Both the position numbers and the translations under genes were made by a program. DNA of 64,000 bases, taken from assembly GCF_001420005.1 (NCBI RefSeq), contig NZ_LJAK01000014.1, positions 1 to 64,000 of the forward strand. The letters are read 5' to 3'. The notes beneath the pieces are model-generated. The model saw only the letters and a list, made by a program, of their open reading frames with translations, made no database searches and was not told the origin of the DNA. Every line of letters begins with the position of its first letter. Positions within the stretch are counted from its first letter, which is position 1. Positions 44,260 to 53,511 of the stretch are shown here, piece after piece. This stretch comes from Loktanella sp. 3ANDIMAR09. Lineage in GTDB: Bacteria; Pseudomonadota; Alphaproteobacteria; Rhodobacterales; Rhodobacteraceae.

Positions 44260-45024
44260 ATGTCCCATTCCATTCGATTTCTCGCCACCGCCGCCCTGGT
44301 CGGTCTGGCCAGCGGTGCCGCCGCGCAAAACACCGTGACACTTGGCGTCGGCCCGCAAAGCGCGCCTGCCTATTTCGGCAGCGACGAAACAGAGGTCGGT
44401 GCGACGGGCAGTTTTTCGGTGCAGGAACTGAACTTTGGCCCGCTGCGGTCGGGCGGCAGCGAGGGCGGCACGGCGAACGGATTCGGCTATGGCGGGTCAT
44501 TTCGTTATATCGGTGAACGGACCGCTGCAGACTATGACGAGTTGGCTGGCCTCAACGATCTGGATCAGGTCATCGAACTGGGTGGGTCCGTGAGCTATGC
44601 CATCGAGATGGCCGAGGTGTTCGCCCAGGTCCGTTTCGGCGTCGTGGGCCATTCGTCGCTGGTGGCGGATCTGGGTGGTAACCTGATCGCACGCCCCAAC
44701 GACCAGCTGACGCTGAAGGTCGGACCGCGCCTGTTTTTCGGTGATGACGATTATGCCAACCGCTATTTCGGCGTGACCGCACAAGAGGCTGTGGCAAATG
44801 CGGCGGCGGGTGGCACCCTGACGGCCTATGATGCGCAGGGCGGTCTGTTGTCGCGTGGGATCGAGGCATCGGCGGCCTATGCGTTCAATCCCGATTGGGG
44901 TGTGACGGCGACGGTCCGCTATGACGAATATACCGGCGATGCCGAAAACAGCCCCATCGTGGTGCAGGGCAGCGACACGGCAACGACGGCGAGTCTGGTG
45001 GTCACGCGACGCATCAGTTTCTGA
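44260..45024 (+). CDS. MipA/OmpV-family outer-membrane protein
   Basis: A 254-residue protein with a signal peptide (about 1-23, ending SGAAAQ) and an alternating beta-strand pattern ending in Phe, as in outer-membrane barrels. VTLGVGPQSAPAYFGSDE is the MipA start motif and VTRRISF the terminal strand. In E. coli MipA scaffolds murein enzymes; many relatives are simple porin-like or antibiotic-uptake-related barrels. It is monocistronic. A 10-base-pair stem-loop follows at 45037-45069. Confidence 0.85.
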   Translation: MSHSIRFLATAALVGLASGAAAQNTVTLGVGPQSAPAYFGSDETEVGATGSFSVQELNFGPLRSGGSEGGTANGFGYGGSFRYIGERTAADYDELAGLNDLDQVIELGGSVSYAIEMAEVFAQVRFGVVGHSSLVADLGGNLIARPNDQLTLKVGPRLFFGDDDYANRYFGVTAQEAVANAAAGGTLTAYDAQGGLLSRGIEASAAYAFNPDWGVTATVRYDEYTGDAENSPIVVQGSDTATTASLVVTRRISF

Positions 45025-45036
45025 TTGCTGTCGCGC

Positions 45037-45069
45037 CGCCGCCCTGGCTCATGACCGGTCAGGGCGGCG
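45037..45069 (+). terminator. Hairpin after the MipA-like gene
   Basis: Bases 45037-45046 (CGCCGCCCTG) pair perfectly with 45060-45069, with a 13-base loop. There is no T-run. It lies 12 bases after the stop and just before the truncated pyruvyltransferase reading frame. Confidence 0.5.
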
Positions 45070-45075
45070 CAGGCA

Positions 45076-45930
45076 TTGCTGGCGCAACCGCACGGCTGGG
45101 GGGCGGCACTGCGCCGGATCAGGACATTCCATATCGCAGGCGGCGGTTTCATCAACGGGCTGTTTCCCACGGTGTTCGGGTATCTGGCGACAATTGCGAC
45201 CCTGGCCGAGGAACTGGGCGTGCCGCTTGTCGGGACCGGTCTAGGCCTGTTGCCGATTTCCAAGGTCACGCCCGCGATGGCAGCGTTGCTTGCGCGTTTT
45301 GATCTGCTGGAATGTCGTGACCGGCAGAGCCACGACCTGCTTGTGCGGCACGGGATCGCGGGAAACAGCATGCTGGGCGTGGATGACACGTTTCTGCACC
45401 CGGTTCGTCAGGCACCGCAGGACGATCGCCCACCGGCCATCTTTCTGAACCTGCAATACCACCAGATGGGTGATCGGGACATGCCGGCCTTTGTTGACCG
45501 GATCACGGATCTGTTGCGTCAGCCGGGGATGCCGCGCGATGTGCGATACCTGTCGTTCTACGCCGCATCTGACAGCACCTTTTGCGATGAAATCAGCGCC
45601 CGGTGCGCGGTGCGTTCCCACGACAAGAGCACGCTACTGGCCGAAGGGTTACCTGTCAGGCTGGGCGATTTTGTTCTGTCCAGCCGGTTTCATTGTCATC
45701 TGCTGTCTGCGCGTCTGGGCGCGCGCGGTGTCTATGTGGTGGGCCGACGGGGCTATTACGACGTCAAACACCAATCGGTCAGCGACCTTGGTTCAGGCTG
45801 GGCCGATTTCGATACGCTGGGCCAGGATGCGTGGGATCTGGACAGCTGGGCCAAGCCTGCGATTCCGTCAGTCACATTGATGGAACAAAAGGCGCAGGTG
45901 GCTAAAAGGGTGTTGTCGGACGCACCATAG
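45076..45930 (+). pseudogene. 5'-truncated polysaccharide pyruvyltransferase family gene
   Basis: 284 codons open from a TTG at 45076, with no ATG until well inside the domain. The translation matches the polysaccharide pyruvyltransferase (CsaB/WcaK) family from its middle: FHIAGGGFINGLFP (the GGG motif), VGTGLGLLPIS, LECRDRQSHDLL and SSRFHCHLLSARLG (the C-terminal SRxHxxxxA motif). The first 70-90 residues of the family, including the GNxGD-type start, are missing, because the MipA gene ends only 50 bases upstream. It is most likely a remnant after a deletion; a functional short TTG-started protein is less likely. Confidence 0.65.
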
Positions 45931-45951
45931 GCCGGATTGGCGGGACTGGCC

Positions 45952-45967
45952 CTTGCCCCAAATATTA
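45952..45967. repeat. Dispersed intergenic element, copy C (inverted, short)
   Basis: CTTGCCCCAAATATTA is the reverse complement of the core of copies A and B (TATTTAGGGCAAG, 12 of 13 bases). It lies in the 117-base gap before the CaCA antiporter gene. Confidence 0.45.
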
Positions 45968-46047
45968 TTTCAGGGCGGGGGGTGTGCCGGTTCATTTGCA
46001 TGCCCATTTGCGCTGTGGGCAGGCTGTCTGCCCGAGGGGAATTTCAA

Positions 46048-46965
46048 TTGGACTACATCTTGATTGCCGCCGGTCTGATCGGACTGTTTCTGGGCGGCGA
46101 TGCTTTGGTGCGCGGCAGTGTCGGCATCGCGCGGCGCATGGCGATATCGCCCTTGTTGATCGGTTTGACGGTTGTGGGGTTCGGGACATCGACCCCGGAA
46201 TTGCTGGTGTCGGTGCAGGCGGCACTGGGCGGCGTGCCCGATATCGCGCTGGGCAATGTCATCGGGTCAAACATCGCCAACATCCTGCTGATCGGTGGTC
46301 TGACCGCGCTGGTCTGGCCGATCCGCGTGTCGGGTGCCACGTTGCGTCGGGACCTGTCGGTCATGGTGTTGGCGGCAGCCGTTCTGTTGCCGATTTTTCT
46401 GACGGGTGCCGTCGGGCGCGTGTCTGGGGTCGCGCTGCTGCTGGCCTTGGTGGGCTATCTGGTCTGGGCCTACCTGCGGCCCGGAGACGCCGTTGCCGAG
46501 GATCATGACGAAGGCCCGTCGCCCGCGGTGCTGGTATCGCTGGTCTGGGTGCTGGTCGGTCTGGTCGCGCTGATGTTCGGGGCGCGGTTTCTGGTCGATG
46601 GGGCCACGGCAATCGCACGGGGATTTGGCGTGTCAGAGGCGTTCATCGGCCTGACGATCGTGGCGGTGGGCACATCGCTGCCGGAACTTGCGACCTCGGT
46701 CACGGCGGCGCTGCGCCGTCAGTCCGAAATTGCGATCGGCAACATCATAGGATCCAACGTTTTCAACGTGCTGGGTATCCTGGGGGTGACGGCGATCATC
46801 ACACCGATCCCGGTGGCCACGCGATTCGCAAGCTTTGACCTGCCGATGATGCTTGTCGCGTCGGTGGTGCTGGCGATGCTGTTGCTGACGCGGCCCGTGA
46901 TCGGGCGGGGCGTCGGCTGCTGCCTGCTGATTGCCTATGCAGGGTATGTCTGGCTGGCCCAGTAA
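46048..46965 (+). CDS. Calcium/sodium antiporter, CaCA family (YrbG-like)
   Basis: A 305-residue, ten-helix exchanger. Both alpha repeats are intact: alpha-1 GLTVVGFGTSTPELLVS and alpha-2 GLTIVAVGTSLPELATS, each with the ion-binding Glu. It extrudes calcium (or another divalent ion) against sodium or protons. The likely start is TTG 46048, preceded by GAGGGGA at seven bases, which places the first helix directly at the N-terminus; an upstream ATG at 46000 has no ribosome site. It is convergent with pyrG, with a shared hairpin between them. Confidence 0.88.
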   Translation: MDYILIAAGLIGLFLGGDALVRGSVGIARRMAISPLLIGLTVVGFGTSTPELLVSVQAALGGVPDIALGNVIGSNIANILLIGGLTALVWPIRVSGATLRRDLSVMVLAAAVLLPIFLTGAVGRVSGVALLLALVGYLVWAYLRPGDAVAEDHDEGPSPAVLVSLVWVLVGLVALMFGARFLVDGATAIARGFGVSEAFIGLTIVAVGTSLPELATSVTAALRRQSEIAIGNIIGSNVFNVLGILGVTAIITPIPVATRFASFDLPMMLVASVVLAMLLLTRPVIGRGVGCCLLIAYAGYVWLAQ

Positions 46966-46973
46966 ATCACATC

Positions 46974-47000
46974 ATGGCCCCGCGATTGCTGCGGGGCCAT
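46974..47000. terminator. Hairpin between convergent antiporter gene and pyrG
   Basis: ATGGCCCCGC (46974-46983) pairs perfectly with GCGGGGCCAT (46991-47000) with a seven-base loop. It lies nine bases after the antiporter stop and 13 bases beyond the pyrG stop. There is no T-run. Confidence 0.6.
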
Positions 47001-47012
47001 GGCGCGGCCTGT

Positions 47013-48656
47013 TCAGACCAGACGAGAGTTTTCGACGGCGGCGCGCACGAAATCCTTGAACAGCGGATGCGGTGCAAAGGGTTTCGATTTCAGTTCGGGA
47101 TGGAATTGCACCCCGATGAACCAGGGGTGATCGGTCCATTCCACGATCTCGGGCAGTTTGCCGTCCGGCGACATGCCCGAAAAGCAAAGCCCCTTTTCCT
47201 CGAGCTGAGCGCGATACTTGATATCCACCTCATAGCGATGGCGGTGGCGTTCCTCGATCGCGGTGGTGCCGTAGATCTGGGCGACATGGCTGCCTTCGGA
47301 CAGGGTGGCGTCATAGGCACCCAGACGCATGGTGCCGCCCTTGTCGTCGTCGGCCTTGCGGGCGACGGTGTGGTTGCCCTGCACCCATTCCTTGAGGTGG
47401 TAGACCACCGGCTCGAACCGGCGGCTGCCGGATTCGTGGTCGAATTCCTCTGATCCGGCGGTGGTCAGGCCGGCAACATTGCGCGCGGCCTCGATTACGG
47501 CCATCTGCATGCCCAGACAGATCCCGAGGTAGGGCACGCCCTTTTCGCGGGCGAACTGGGCGGCCTTGATCTTGCCTTCTGTGCCGCGTTCACCGAACCC
47601 GCCGGGCACGAGAATAGCGTTGAACTGTTCCAGATGCGGGGCTGCGTCCTCTCGGTCAAAGAGTTCGGCATCGACCCATTCGACGTTGACCTTGACCCGG
47701 TTGGCCATGCCGCCGTGGGTCAGCGCCTCCTTGATGGATTTGTAGGCGTCTTCGAGCTGGACGTATTTGCCGACGATGGCGATTGTGACCTCGCCTTCGG
47801 GGTTGTGGATGCGGTCCTGCACATCGTGCCAGACATCCAGTTTCGGCTGCGGGGCAGGGCTGATGCCAAAGGCGTCCAGCACCGCCTGATCCAGACCCTG
47901 CGCGTGATAGGACAGGGGTGCCTCGTAGATCGAATTCAGATCGTAGGCGGCAACCACGCATTCCTTGCGGACGTTGCAGAACAGCGCGATTTTCTCGCGC
48001 TCGCGTTCGGGGATCGGGTGTTCCGACCGGCAGACCAGCACATCGGGGGCGATGCCGATGGATTGCAATTCCTTGACGCTGTGCTGAGTGGGTTTCGTTT
48101 TCAGCTCACCACTTGCGGCCAGATAGGGCAGCAGGGTCAGGTGCATGAAAATGCATTCGCCGCGTGGTTTGTCGTGGGAAAACTGGCGGATCGCCTCGAA
48201 AAACGGCAGGCCTTCGATGTCGCCGACGGTGCCGCCGATCTCGCACAGCATGAAATCGACCTCGTCGTCGCCGATTTTCAGGAAATCCTTGATCTCGTTC
48301 GTGACGTGGGGGACGACCTGAATCGTCTTGCCCAGATAATCACCGCGCCGTTCCTTTTCCAACACGGTGGAATAGACCCGGCCCGAGGATACGGAATCGG
48401 TCATGCGCGCAGGCACGCCCGTGAATCGTTCGTAGTGGCCCAGGTCCAGATCGGTTTCCGCGCCGTCGTCGGTGACGAACACCTCGCCGTGTTCAAAGGG
48501 CGACATCGTGCCGGGGTCGACGTTCAGGTAGGGGTCCAGCTTGCGCAGGCGCACCGTGTAGCCCCGCGCCTGCAGCAACGCGCCCAGTGCGGCAGAGGCC
48601 AGCCCCTTGCCCAAGGATGAGACCACACCGCCGGTGATGAAAATATAGCGTGCCAA
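47013..48656 (-). CDS. pyrG: CTP synthase
   Basis: A 547-residue CTP synthase. The N-terminal synthetase domain begins [19 protein letters not shown], with the P-loop-like SSLGKG. The C-terminal class I amidotransferase has GICLGMQ (nucleophile Cys) and QFHPELKS (His-Glu). It aminates UTP to CTP with glutamine and ATP. The length is normal. On the minus strand secG lies upstream; the 160-base gap between them holds a small GC hairpin (48777-48792) that may end secG transcription. Confidence 0.96.
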   Translation of the reverse strand: MARYIFITGGVVSSLGKGLASAALGALLQARGYTVRLRKLDPYLNVDPGTMSPFEHGEVFVTDDGAETDLDLGHYERFTGVPARMTDSVSSGRVYSTVLEKERRGDYLGKTIQVVPHVTNEIKDFLKIGDDEVDFMLCEIGGTVGDIEGLPFFEAIRQFSHDKPRGECIFMHLTLLPYLAASGELKTKPTQHSVKELQSIGIAPDVLVCRSEHPIPEREREKIALFCNVRKECVVAAYDLNSIYEAPLSYHAQGLDQAVLDAFGISPAPQPKLDVWHDVQDRIHNPEGEVTIAIVGKYVQLEDAYKSIKEALTHGGMANRVKVNVEWVDAELFDREDAAPHLEQFNAILVPGGFGERGTEGKIKAAQFAREKGVPYLGICLGMQMAVIEAARNVAGLTTAGSEEFDHESGSRRFEPVVYHLKEWVQGNHTVARKADDDKGGTMRLGAYDATLSEGSHVAQIYGTTAIEERHRHRYEVDIKYRAQLEEKGLCFSGMSPDGKLPEIVEWTDHPWFIGVQFHPELKSKPFAPHPLFKDFVRAAVENSRLV

Positions 48657-48816
48657 GTGAGGGCCCCCGTGTGTCGCGTTTCAGGTCGGACGGCGTGCAA
48701 AATACGCCCTGCCACGGGATTAAAGGATAGCCCGAAACGGCCAATGCCTGCAACCCGTGACGCAATATGATGGTGACGCGCCGCGTGGCGCGCCAAGATG
48801 CTGTGATGTCAGTCGT

Positions 48817-49176
48817 TTAGTTGCCCGAAGGCACCAGCGCGTCGTCACCCAGCGTCGGCGGCAGCAGGCTGTCGCCATCGGCAGGCAATGTCGGCGTGGC
48901 AGGCGCAGGGTTCGGTGCGTCGATCAGACGGTCCACAACAGAGGACCCGGCGGCGTTTTCAGCAGCGATGATCGTCAGCGCGATGGATGTCGCGATAAAG
49001 GCCAGCGCCAGACCCCATGTCACCTTGCCCATGGCGGTCGCGGGCGGGCGGCTGCCGGTTGCACCACCACCGCCACCGCCGATTCCCAGACCCCCGCCTT
49101 CGGACCGTTGCAACAGAACAGTGCCGATCAGCGTCAGCGCAAGGATCAGGTGGATGACGAGAACGACGTTTTCCAT
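48817..49176 (-). CDS. secG: Preprotein translocase subunit SecG
   Basis: A 119-residue SecG. Two membrane helices (about 3-22 and 50-72) flank a short cytoplasmic loop with LLQRSEGGGLGIGGGG, the conserved SecG motif. It supports SecYEG-mediated protein export. The C-terminal tail is Pro/Ala/Asp-rich and longer than in E. coli, as is usual in Rhodobacterales. The start is ATG 49176, whose first residues MENVVLVIHL match the family; the frame is open upstream without homology. Confidence 0.92.
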   Translation of the reverse strand: MENVVLVIHLILALTLIGTVLLQRSEGGGLGIGGGGGGATGSRPPATAMGKVTWGLALAFIATSIALTIIAAENAAGSSVVDRLIDAPNPAPATPTLPADGDSLLPPTLGDDALVPSGN

Positions 49177-49263
49177 GGTGGACGGGCCTGCGGGTTGATT
49201 TGGTTCGGGGGTAACTAGGACGTTGTGACCCTTGCCGCAAGGGGCATTGACCCGGGCGGGTGC

Positions 49264-49304
49264 CAAACCTGCCGTCGCAGGCAGGGCGCGTCATGGCAGG
49301 TTTG
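49264..49304. other. Inverted repeat in the secG-purA intergenic region
   Basis: The 288-base gap between secG and purA contains CAAACCTGCC (49264-49273) and its inverse GGCAGGTTTG (49295-49304). It lies about 160 bases before purA and 90 before secG on the other strand. It could be an operator or a leader hairpin. I see nothing else nameable in this gap except AAGGA before the purA start. Confidence 0.3.
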
Positions 49305-49464
49305 CCACGGACAGGGCAATCGCGGGACCTGACTGGCGGAGTTGGCCGTGCCGCAATGCGGCTGGTTTCGCACTCTGGCAAGGCAGGCGACGTTTTTCGG
49401 TTTCAGACCGGTGCCGTCATGGATATAGCGGACGGCGGAATTTCCGGGTTTAAGGACGTAAGTC

Positions 49465-50760
49465 ATGGCAAATGTGGTCGTTGTAGGTGCCCAGTGGGGT
49501 GACGAAGGCAAAGGCAAGATCGTCGACTGGCTGAGCGAGCGTGCCGATGTCATCGCACGCTTTCAGGGCGGTCATAACGCGGGCCATACGCTGGTCATCG
49601 ACGGTGCGGTCTACAAACTGCACGCGCTGCCGAGCGGCGTGGTGCGCGGCGGCAAGCTGTCCGTGATCGGCAACGGCGTGGTGCTGGACCCCTGGCACCT
49701 TCTGAAAGAGATCGAGGGTCTGCGCGGTCAAGGCGTTGAAATCACCCCCGAAACGCTGATGATCGCGGAAAATACGCCGTTGATCCTGCCGTTCCACGGC
49801 GAATTGGACCGTGCGCGTGAAGGTCAGGCCAACGTCGCGAAGATTGGCACGACAGGACGTGGCATCGGCCCGGCCTATGAGGACAAGGTCGGGCGTCGCG
49901 TGATCCGCGTGGCAGACCTGGCCGATGATGCAACACTGGAACTGCGCGTGGACCGCGCGCTGGTCCATCACGATGCGCTGCGCCGTGGTCTGGGTCTGGA
50001 CCCCATCGACCGTGACGCGCTGCTGGCGCAACTGCGCGAGATTGCGCCGGGGATTCTGGAATACGCAGCCCCCGTCTGGAAGGTGCTGAACGACAAGCGC
50101 AAAGAGGGCAAGCGCATTCTGTTCGAGGGGGCGCAGGGCGCGCTGCTGGATATTGATTTCGGCACCTACCCTTATGTCACCTCGTCCAACGTGATCGCAG
50201 GGCAGGCGGCGACGGGCACCGGTGTGGGGCCGGGCGCGATCGATTTCGTGCTGGGGATCGTCAAGGCCTATACGACCCGCGTGGGTGAGGGACCGTTCCC
50301 GACCGAGTTGCACGATGAAGACGGTCAGCGTCTGGGCGAGCGCGGCCATGAATTCGGTACGACCACGGGCCGCAAACGGCGGTGCGGCTGGTTTGACGCA
50401 GCGCTTGTCCGGCAGACCTGTGCTACGTCTGGCGTGTCGGGGATTTCCCTGACGAAACTGGACGTGCTGGACGGGTTCGAGACATTGAAGATTTGCACAG
50501 GCTACACATTGGACGGCAAGACGCTGGATTATCTGCCCACGGCAGCAGACCAGCAGGCGCGCTGCGTTCCGGTCTATGAGGAAATGCCCGGCTGGTCGGA
50601 ATCGACCGAAGGGGCGCGGTCATGGAACGATCTGCCCGCGCAGGCGATCAAATATGTCCGCCGGATCGAGGAACTGATCGATTGCCCGGTCGCACTTGTG
50701 TCCACCTCGCCCGAGCGTGAGGACACGATCCTTGTCACTGACCCGTTTGCGGCCCGATGA
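49465..50760 (+). CDS. purA: Adenylosuccinate synthase
   Basis: A 431-residue PurA that makes adenylosuccinate from IMP, aspartate and GTP. The N-terminal GTP-binding loop is [16 protein letters not shown]. The IMP-site segments [22 protein letters not shown] and [19 protein letters not shown] are intact, as is [15 protein letters not shown]. The start ATG 49465 has AAGGA upstream. The DUF2842 gene starts within its stop codon (ATGA). Confidence 0.96.
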   Translation: MANVVVVGAQWGDEGKGKIVDWLSERADVIARFQGGHNAGHTLVIDGAVYKLHALPSGVVRGGKLSVIGNGVVLDPWHLLKEIEGLRGQGVEITPETLMIAENTPLILPFHGELDRAREGQANVAKIGTTGRGIGPAYEDKVGRRVIRVADLADDATLELRVDRALVHHDALRRGLGLDPIDRDALLAQLREIAPGILEYAAPVWKVLNDKRKEGKRILFEGAQGALLDIDFGTYPYVTSSNVIAGQAATGTGVGPGAIDFVLGIVKAYTTRVGEGPFPTELHDEDGQRLGERGHEFGTTTGRKRRCGWFDAALVRQTCATSGVSGISLTKLDVLDGFETLKICTGYTLDGKTLDYLPTAADQQARCVPVYEEMPGWSESTEGARSWNDLPAQAIKYVRRIEELIDCPVALVSTSPEREDTILVTDPFAAR

Positions 50761-50987
50761 ACGATTGGTTCGCCTCTCTCAGCTACAAGACGCGCAAGCG
50801 TCTGGCGCTGCTGATCCTGGTGCTGGGGTTGCCCGCCTATATCATCGTGGCCGTCAGCGTGGTGTCATCGCTCGACCGTCCGTCGATCCTGACGGAACTG
50901 GCGATTTACGTGGGGCTGGGGGTGCTGTGGGCATTCCCGTTCCGCGCGATTTTCCGCGGGATCGGACAAGCTGACCCGGACGAGTGA
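50757..50987 (+). CDS. DUF2842-family small membrane protein
   Basis: A 76-residue protein with two hydrophobic helices (about 17-40 and 47-65) and a basic start ([12 protein letters not shown]), matching DUF2842 proteins of alphaproteobacteria. The function is unknown. The ATG overlaps the purA stop codon (ATGA), so it is co-translated with purA. A strong bidirectional terminator follows at 51055-51084. Confidence 0.82.
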   Translation: MNDWFASLSYKTRKRLALLILVLGLPAYIIVAVSVVSSLDRPSILTELAIYVGLGVLWAFPFRAIFRGIGQADPDE

Positions 50988-51054
50988 TCGCCTCGGTCCG
51001 GTTTGCGGGTGTCGCTCTCTTGGGCGCAAGTGCCGCGCGTTGGTATCGGAATGA

Positions 51055-51084
51055 AAAAGGCGAAGGGTTGCCCCTTCGCCTTTT
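51055..51084. terminator. Bidirectional intrinsic terminator
   Basis: A perfect 13-base-pair stem (AAAAGGCGAAGGG at 51055-51067 with 51072-51084) and a four-base loop. The A-rich left edge and the T-run on the right make it a terminator for both the DUF2842 gene (plus) and the 760-residue protein gene (minus), which ends 22 bases away. Confidence 0.85.
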
Positions 51085-51105
51085 GTCGTTTCAGTGTGGC
51101 CGGTT

Positions 51106-53388
51106 TCAGCCGTTGGCGGCCTGCTGTTCTGGCCGGAACCGGGTGCGGTCCGAAATCTGGAACCGACCGGCGCGGGCCTTTTCGATGCGACCCTGACGCA
51201 GCAGCGTGCCAAACGAACGCAGCCCGTCTTCGCGAGTGAATTCCTCTTTGGCGGTTGCCTGCACCTTTTGCATGATCTGCGGGCGCGAGAAGTCTTCGGC
51301 ACCTTCGACGATCGCGACATAGGCCGCGGCAGCCTCGAGCAGGTCCTGCAACGAATTGGCACCCACGCTTTGGGCGTATTCGGCAAAGTCACCGGTATCC
51401 GACGATTTCGCCGCAGGTGCGGCCACGCGGCGCGGTTGCACCGGTTTTTCGGCGGCATCGGCGGGGGTGTCGACGCGCTGGCTGGCAACCAGTTTCAGGG
51501 GTGCGGTCCGCGGACGTTCGGTCCGTACCGGGGCATCGGCCACCGGACGGCGCGGTTTGACGGCCTTTTGCAGGTCTTCGCGGAAATCGGTTTCCTCGGT
51601 GTTCTGCGTCTTGCGCGGCTCACCCAGCTGGCGCGCGGCCTCGGTCGCGGCCACGGCGGCCTTGAGATGTGCGATGGCGTCGCGGCGGCGGCTGTTTTCG
51701 GGGTTTGCCAGTTCTTCTTCGGCCTGTGCGTTGATGCGGGACATCTCGGCCTCTGACGTGGAGGGCAGCGCGTCGCGCGTCGCCTGCGGTGCTGCCTGCG
51801 CTGTCACCTCGGGCTGGCTGGCGTCTGGCGTGTCATCATCCATGGCCGCCTCGGTTTCTGCCGCTTCTGCGGTGTCGTCGGCGTCAAAGCTGTCGCCGTC
51901 GTCATCGAGGGTCACGCGGTTCAATTCAGCCTCGGCGGCTGCTTCTGCGGCCGCAAGATCACGCTGCAGATCGGCCTCATCCTCTGGCGAAAGTGATGAT
52001 TCCACGGGTGTATCGACGCGCGCCGCACCCTGATCCGCTGCGATTTCGCGCGGTTCGGGATTCATGTCGCGGCGCATTTCGGCAAGGCGCGCGCGCGCGT
52101 CCTGCACCGGTGTCGACACCGGGCCGGTCTTGGTGGGTTCTGCGGCGTCAGCCTGCGATGCCTCTGCGGCGCTTGCGGCCTCGGGGCGGGGACGGCGGGT
52201 GACACGCAGGATCCGGCCACGGCGCGGGGCCGTGGGTGCCTCGGCGGCCTCGGTGGCTGCCTCGGGTTGAGAGGCATCGTCCGACTTGGCCGGGGCCGCA
52301 TCAGGCGCGGTCTGAGCGGTCTGGGGCTGCTCTGTGGTGCTGGCCTCGCGGGTTTGCGCGATCAGCGACTGAATCATCGCCGCAGCCTCGTCTGCCTCTT
52401 GTTCGGCGTGATTGGCTGCAGGTGCCGCAGGCGCAACCGGTTTCGTGTCGACCTTGGGTTCGGGCGTGGCTGACTGCGCTGCCGCTGCCGCTTCTGCCTT
52501 GAGGGCCAATGCGGGTGCCTTGGCCTCTGCCGGTTGTGCGGCCTTGGGTGCGGGCGTGGCCGTTTCCTGTTGCGGCGCGTCCTGTGCGATTTGTGCGGCA
52601 ACCCGCGCGGTCGCGGTTTCCACATCGGCTGCCTGATCCTCGACGGCAGGTGTTTCTGGCGAACGCAAGCCTGCGCGTTCGAGGTTGCGCAGCACCTCTT
52701 TGATCTGCGCATCCGTTTCGTCGTCGATGTCGTCATCCGCCGCGGCATAGGCTTCGGGGATGGTGACAGGCTCTGCTGCGGTGTCCGTCTGCTCCGATTT
52801 TACGGCGTCATCGGGCACGACGCTGGCTGCGTCCGGCTTGGCTGCAGCGGGCGCATCGTCATTTGCACGCGATGCGTCATCGGTTGCGGACGGCGCGGGT
52901 TCGGGCGCGGGCGCACTGGCGGTTTCGCGTTCTTCGAGGTCCTCGACATAGGCGGTGTCGGCACGGCTGCCCACGACCGAGCGAATCCGCTTGAGCTTGT
53001 CAGCGACGCTTTCGGAATCGGGGTGACGTTCCGCCTTGGGCTGGGCCTGTGCGACAGGTGCCTCTGCGGGGGGCTGCTGGGCCGGTGGCATGGCGGGCCG
53101 CGTGTCGGTTGCGGCGAGGGCCTGTGGTGCCGGGTCCGATGCGCGCAAGACGATGCCAGCCTCGGATGTGCGGGCCTCGACCCTGCGGGAAATCTCGCGT
53201 TCGGCGATCCGGGTCAGCATTTCCGTATCCGGCGTCGGCGGTTCTGCCCCGAAATAACGGTCACCCGCAGCAAGGTCCCGGAAATATTCGGCGATTGCCT
53301 TCATCGTGGAAAAGGAATCGTCGAATCCTTCCAGGGTGCATGAGAAGGTGCCGTAGGAGACGGTGAGAATCTTGCTTGATTCAACCAT
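51106..53388 (-). CDS. Large, mostly disordered alphaproteobacterial protein of unknown function
   Basis: 760 residues in three parts. Residues 1-75 are a compact conserved region (SKILTVSYGTFSCTLEGF, AIAEYFRDLAAGDRYFG). Residues about 90-640 are low-complexity, Ala/Glu/Thr/Pro/Asp-rich, with short basic islands (RRGRILRVTRRPRP). Residues about 655-760 are folded again (FAEYAQSVGANSLQDLLEAA, then EEFTREDGLRSFGTLLRQGRI, here quoted in parts as FTREDGLRSFGTLLRQG), resembling a winged-helix-like unit. Such proteins are often labelled chemotaxis protein CheA, but I see no HPt His, kinase or P5 domain. The two-ended architecture suggests a scaffold or tether. Confidence 0.7.
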   Translation of the reverse strand: MVESSKILTVSYGTFSCTLEGFDDSFSTMKAIAEYFRDLAAGDRYFGAEPPTPDTEMLTRIAEREISRRVEARTSEAGIVLRASDPAPQALAATDTRPAMPPAQQPPAEAPVAQAQPKAERHPDSESVADKLKRIRSVVGSRADTAYVEDLEERETASAPAPEPAPSATDDASRANDDAPAAAKPDAASVVPDDAVKSEQTDTAAEPVTIPEAYAAADDDIDDETDAQIKEVLRNLERAGLRSPETPAVEDQAADVETATARVAAQIAQDAPQQETATPAPKAAQPAEAKAPALALKAEAAAAAQSATPEPKVDTKPVAPAAPAANHAEQEADEAAAMIQSLIAQTREASTTEQPQTAQTAPDAAPAKSDDASQPEAATEAAEAPTAPRRGRILRVTRRPRPEAASAAEASQADAAEPTKTGPVSTPVQDARARLAEMRRDMNPEPREIAADQGAARVDTPVESSLSPEDEADLQRDLAAAEAAAEAELNRVTLDDDGDSFDADDTAEAAETEAAMDDDTPDASQPEVTAQAAPQATRDALPSTSEAEMSRINAQAEEELANPENSRRRDAIAHLKAAVAATEAARQLGEPRKTQNTEETDFREDLQKAVKPRRPVADAPVRTERPRTAPLKLVASQRVDTPADAAEKPVQPRRVAAPAAKSSDTGDFAEYAQSVGANSLQDLLEAAAAYVAIVEGAEDFSRPQIMQKVQATAKEEFTREDGLRSFGTLLRQGRIEKARAGRFQISDRTRFRPEQQAANG

Positions 53389-53511
53389 GGTGTCCCTCGC
53401 TTTCTTTCAAAATCAATTACCCTCGTTTACCACGAATTGGTTCGCAAACCGGAACAGGCTGGCGGTGCTGTCTGGTTGATTTTGGGGCGCTTTTGAGGAA
53501 TGTCGCGAAAT

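Noticed and set aside
51106-53388. Chemotaxis kinase CheA
   Set aside because: No HPt, dimerisation, HATPase or CheW-like domain can be seen, and no che genes are nearby.
53408-53484. Inverted repeat CAAAATCAA/TTGATTTTG in the gap between the 760-residue protein gene and the thiamine kinase gene
   Set aside because: Nine bases with arms about 60 bases apart in an AT-richer promoter region could arise by chance, and no regulator suggests itself.
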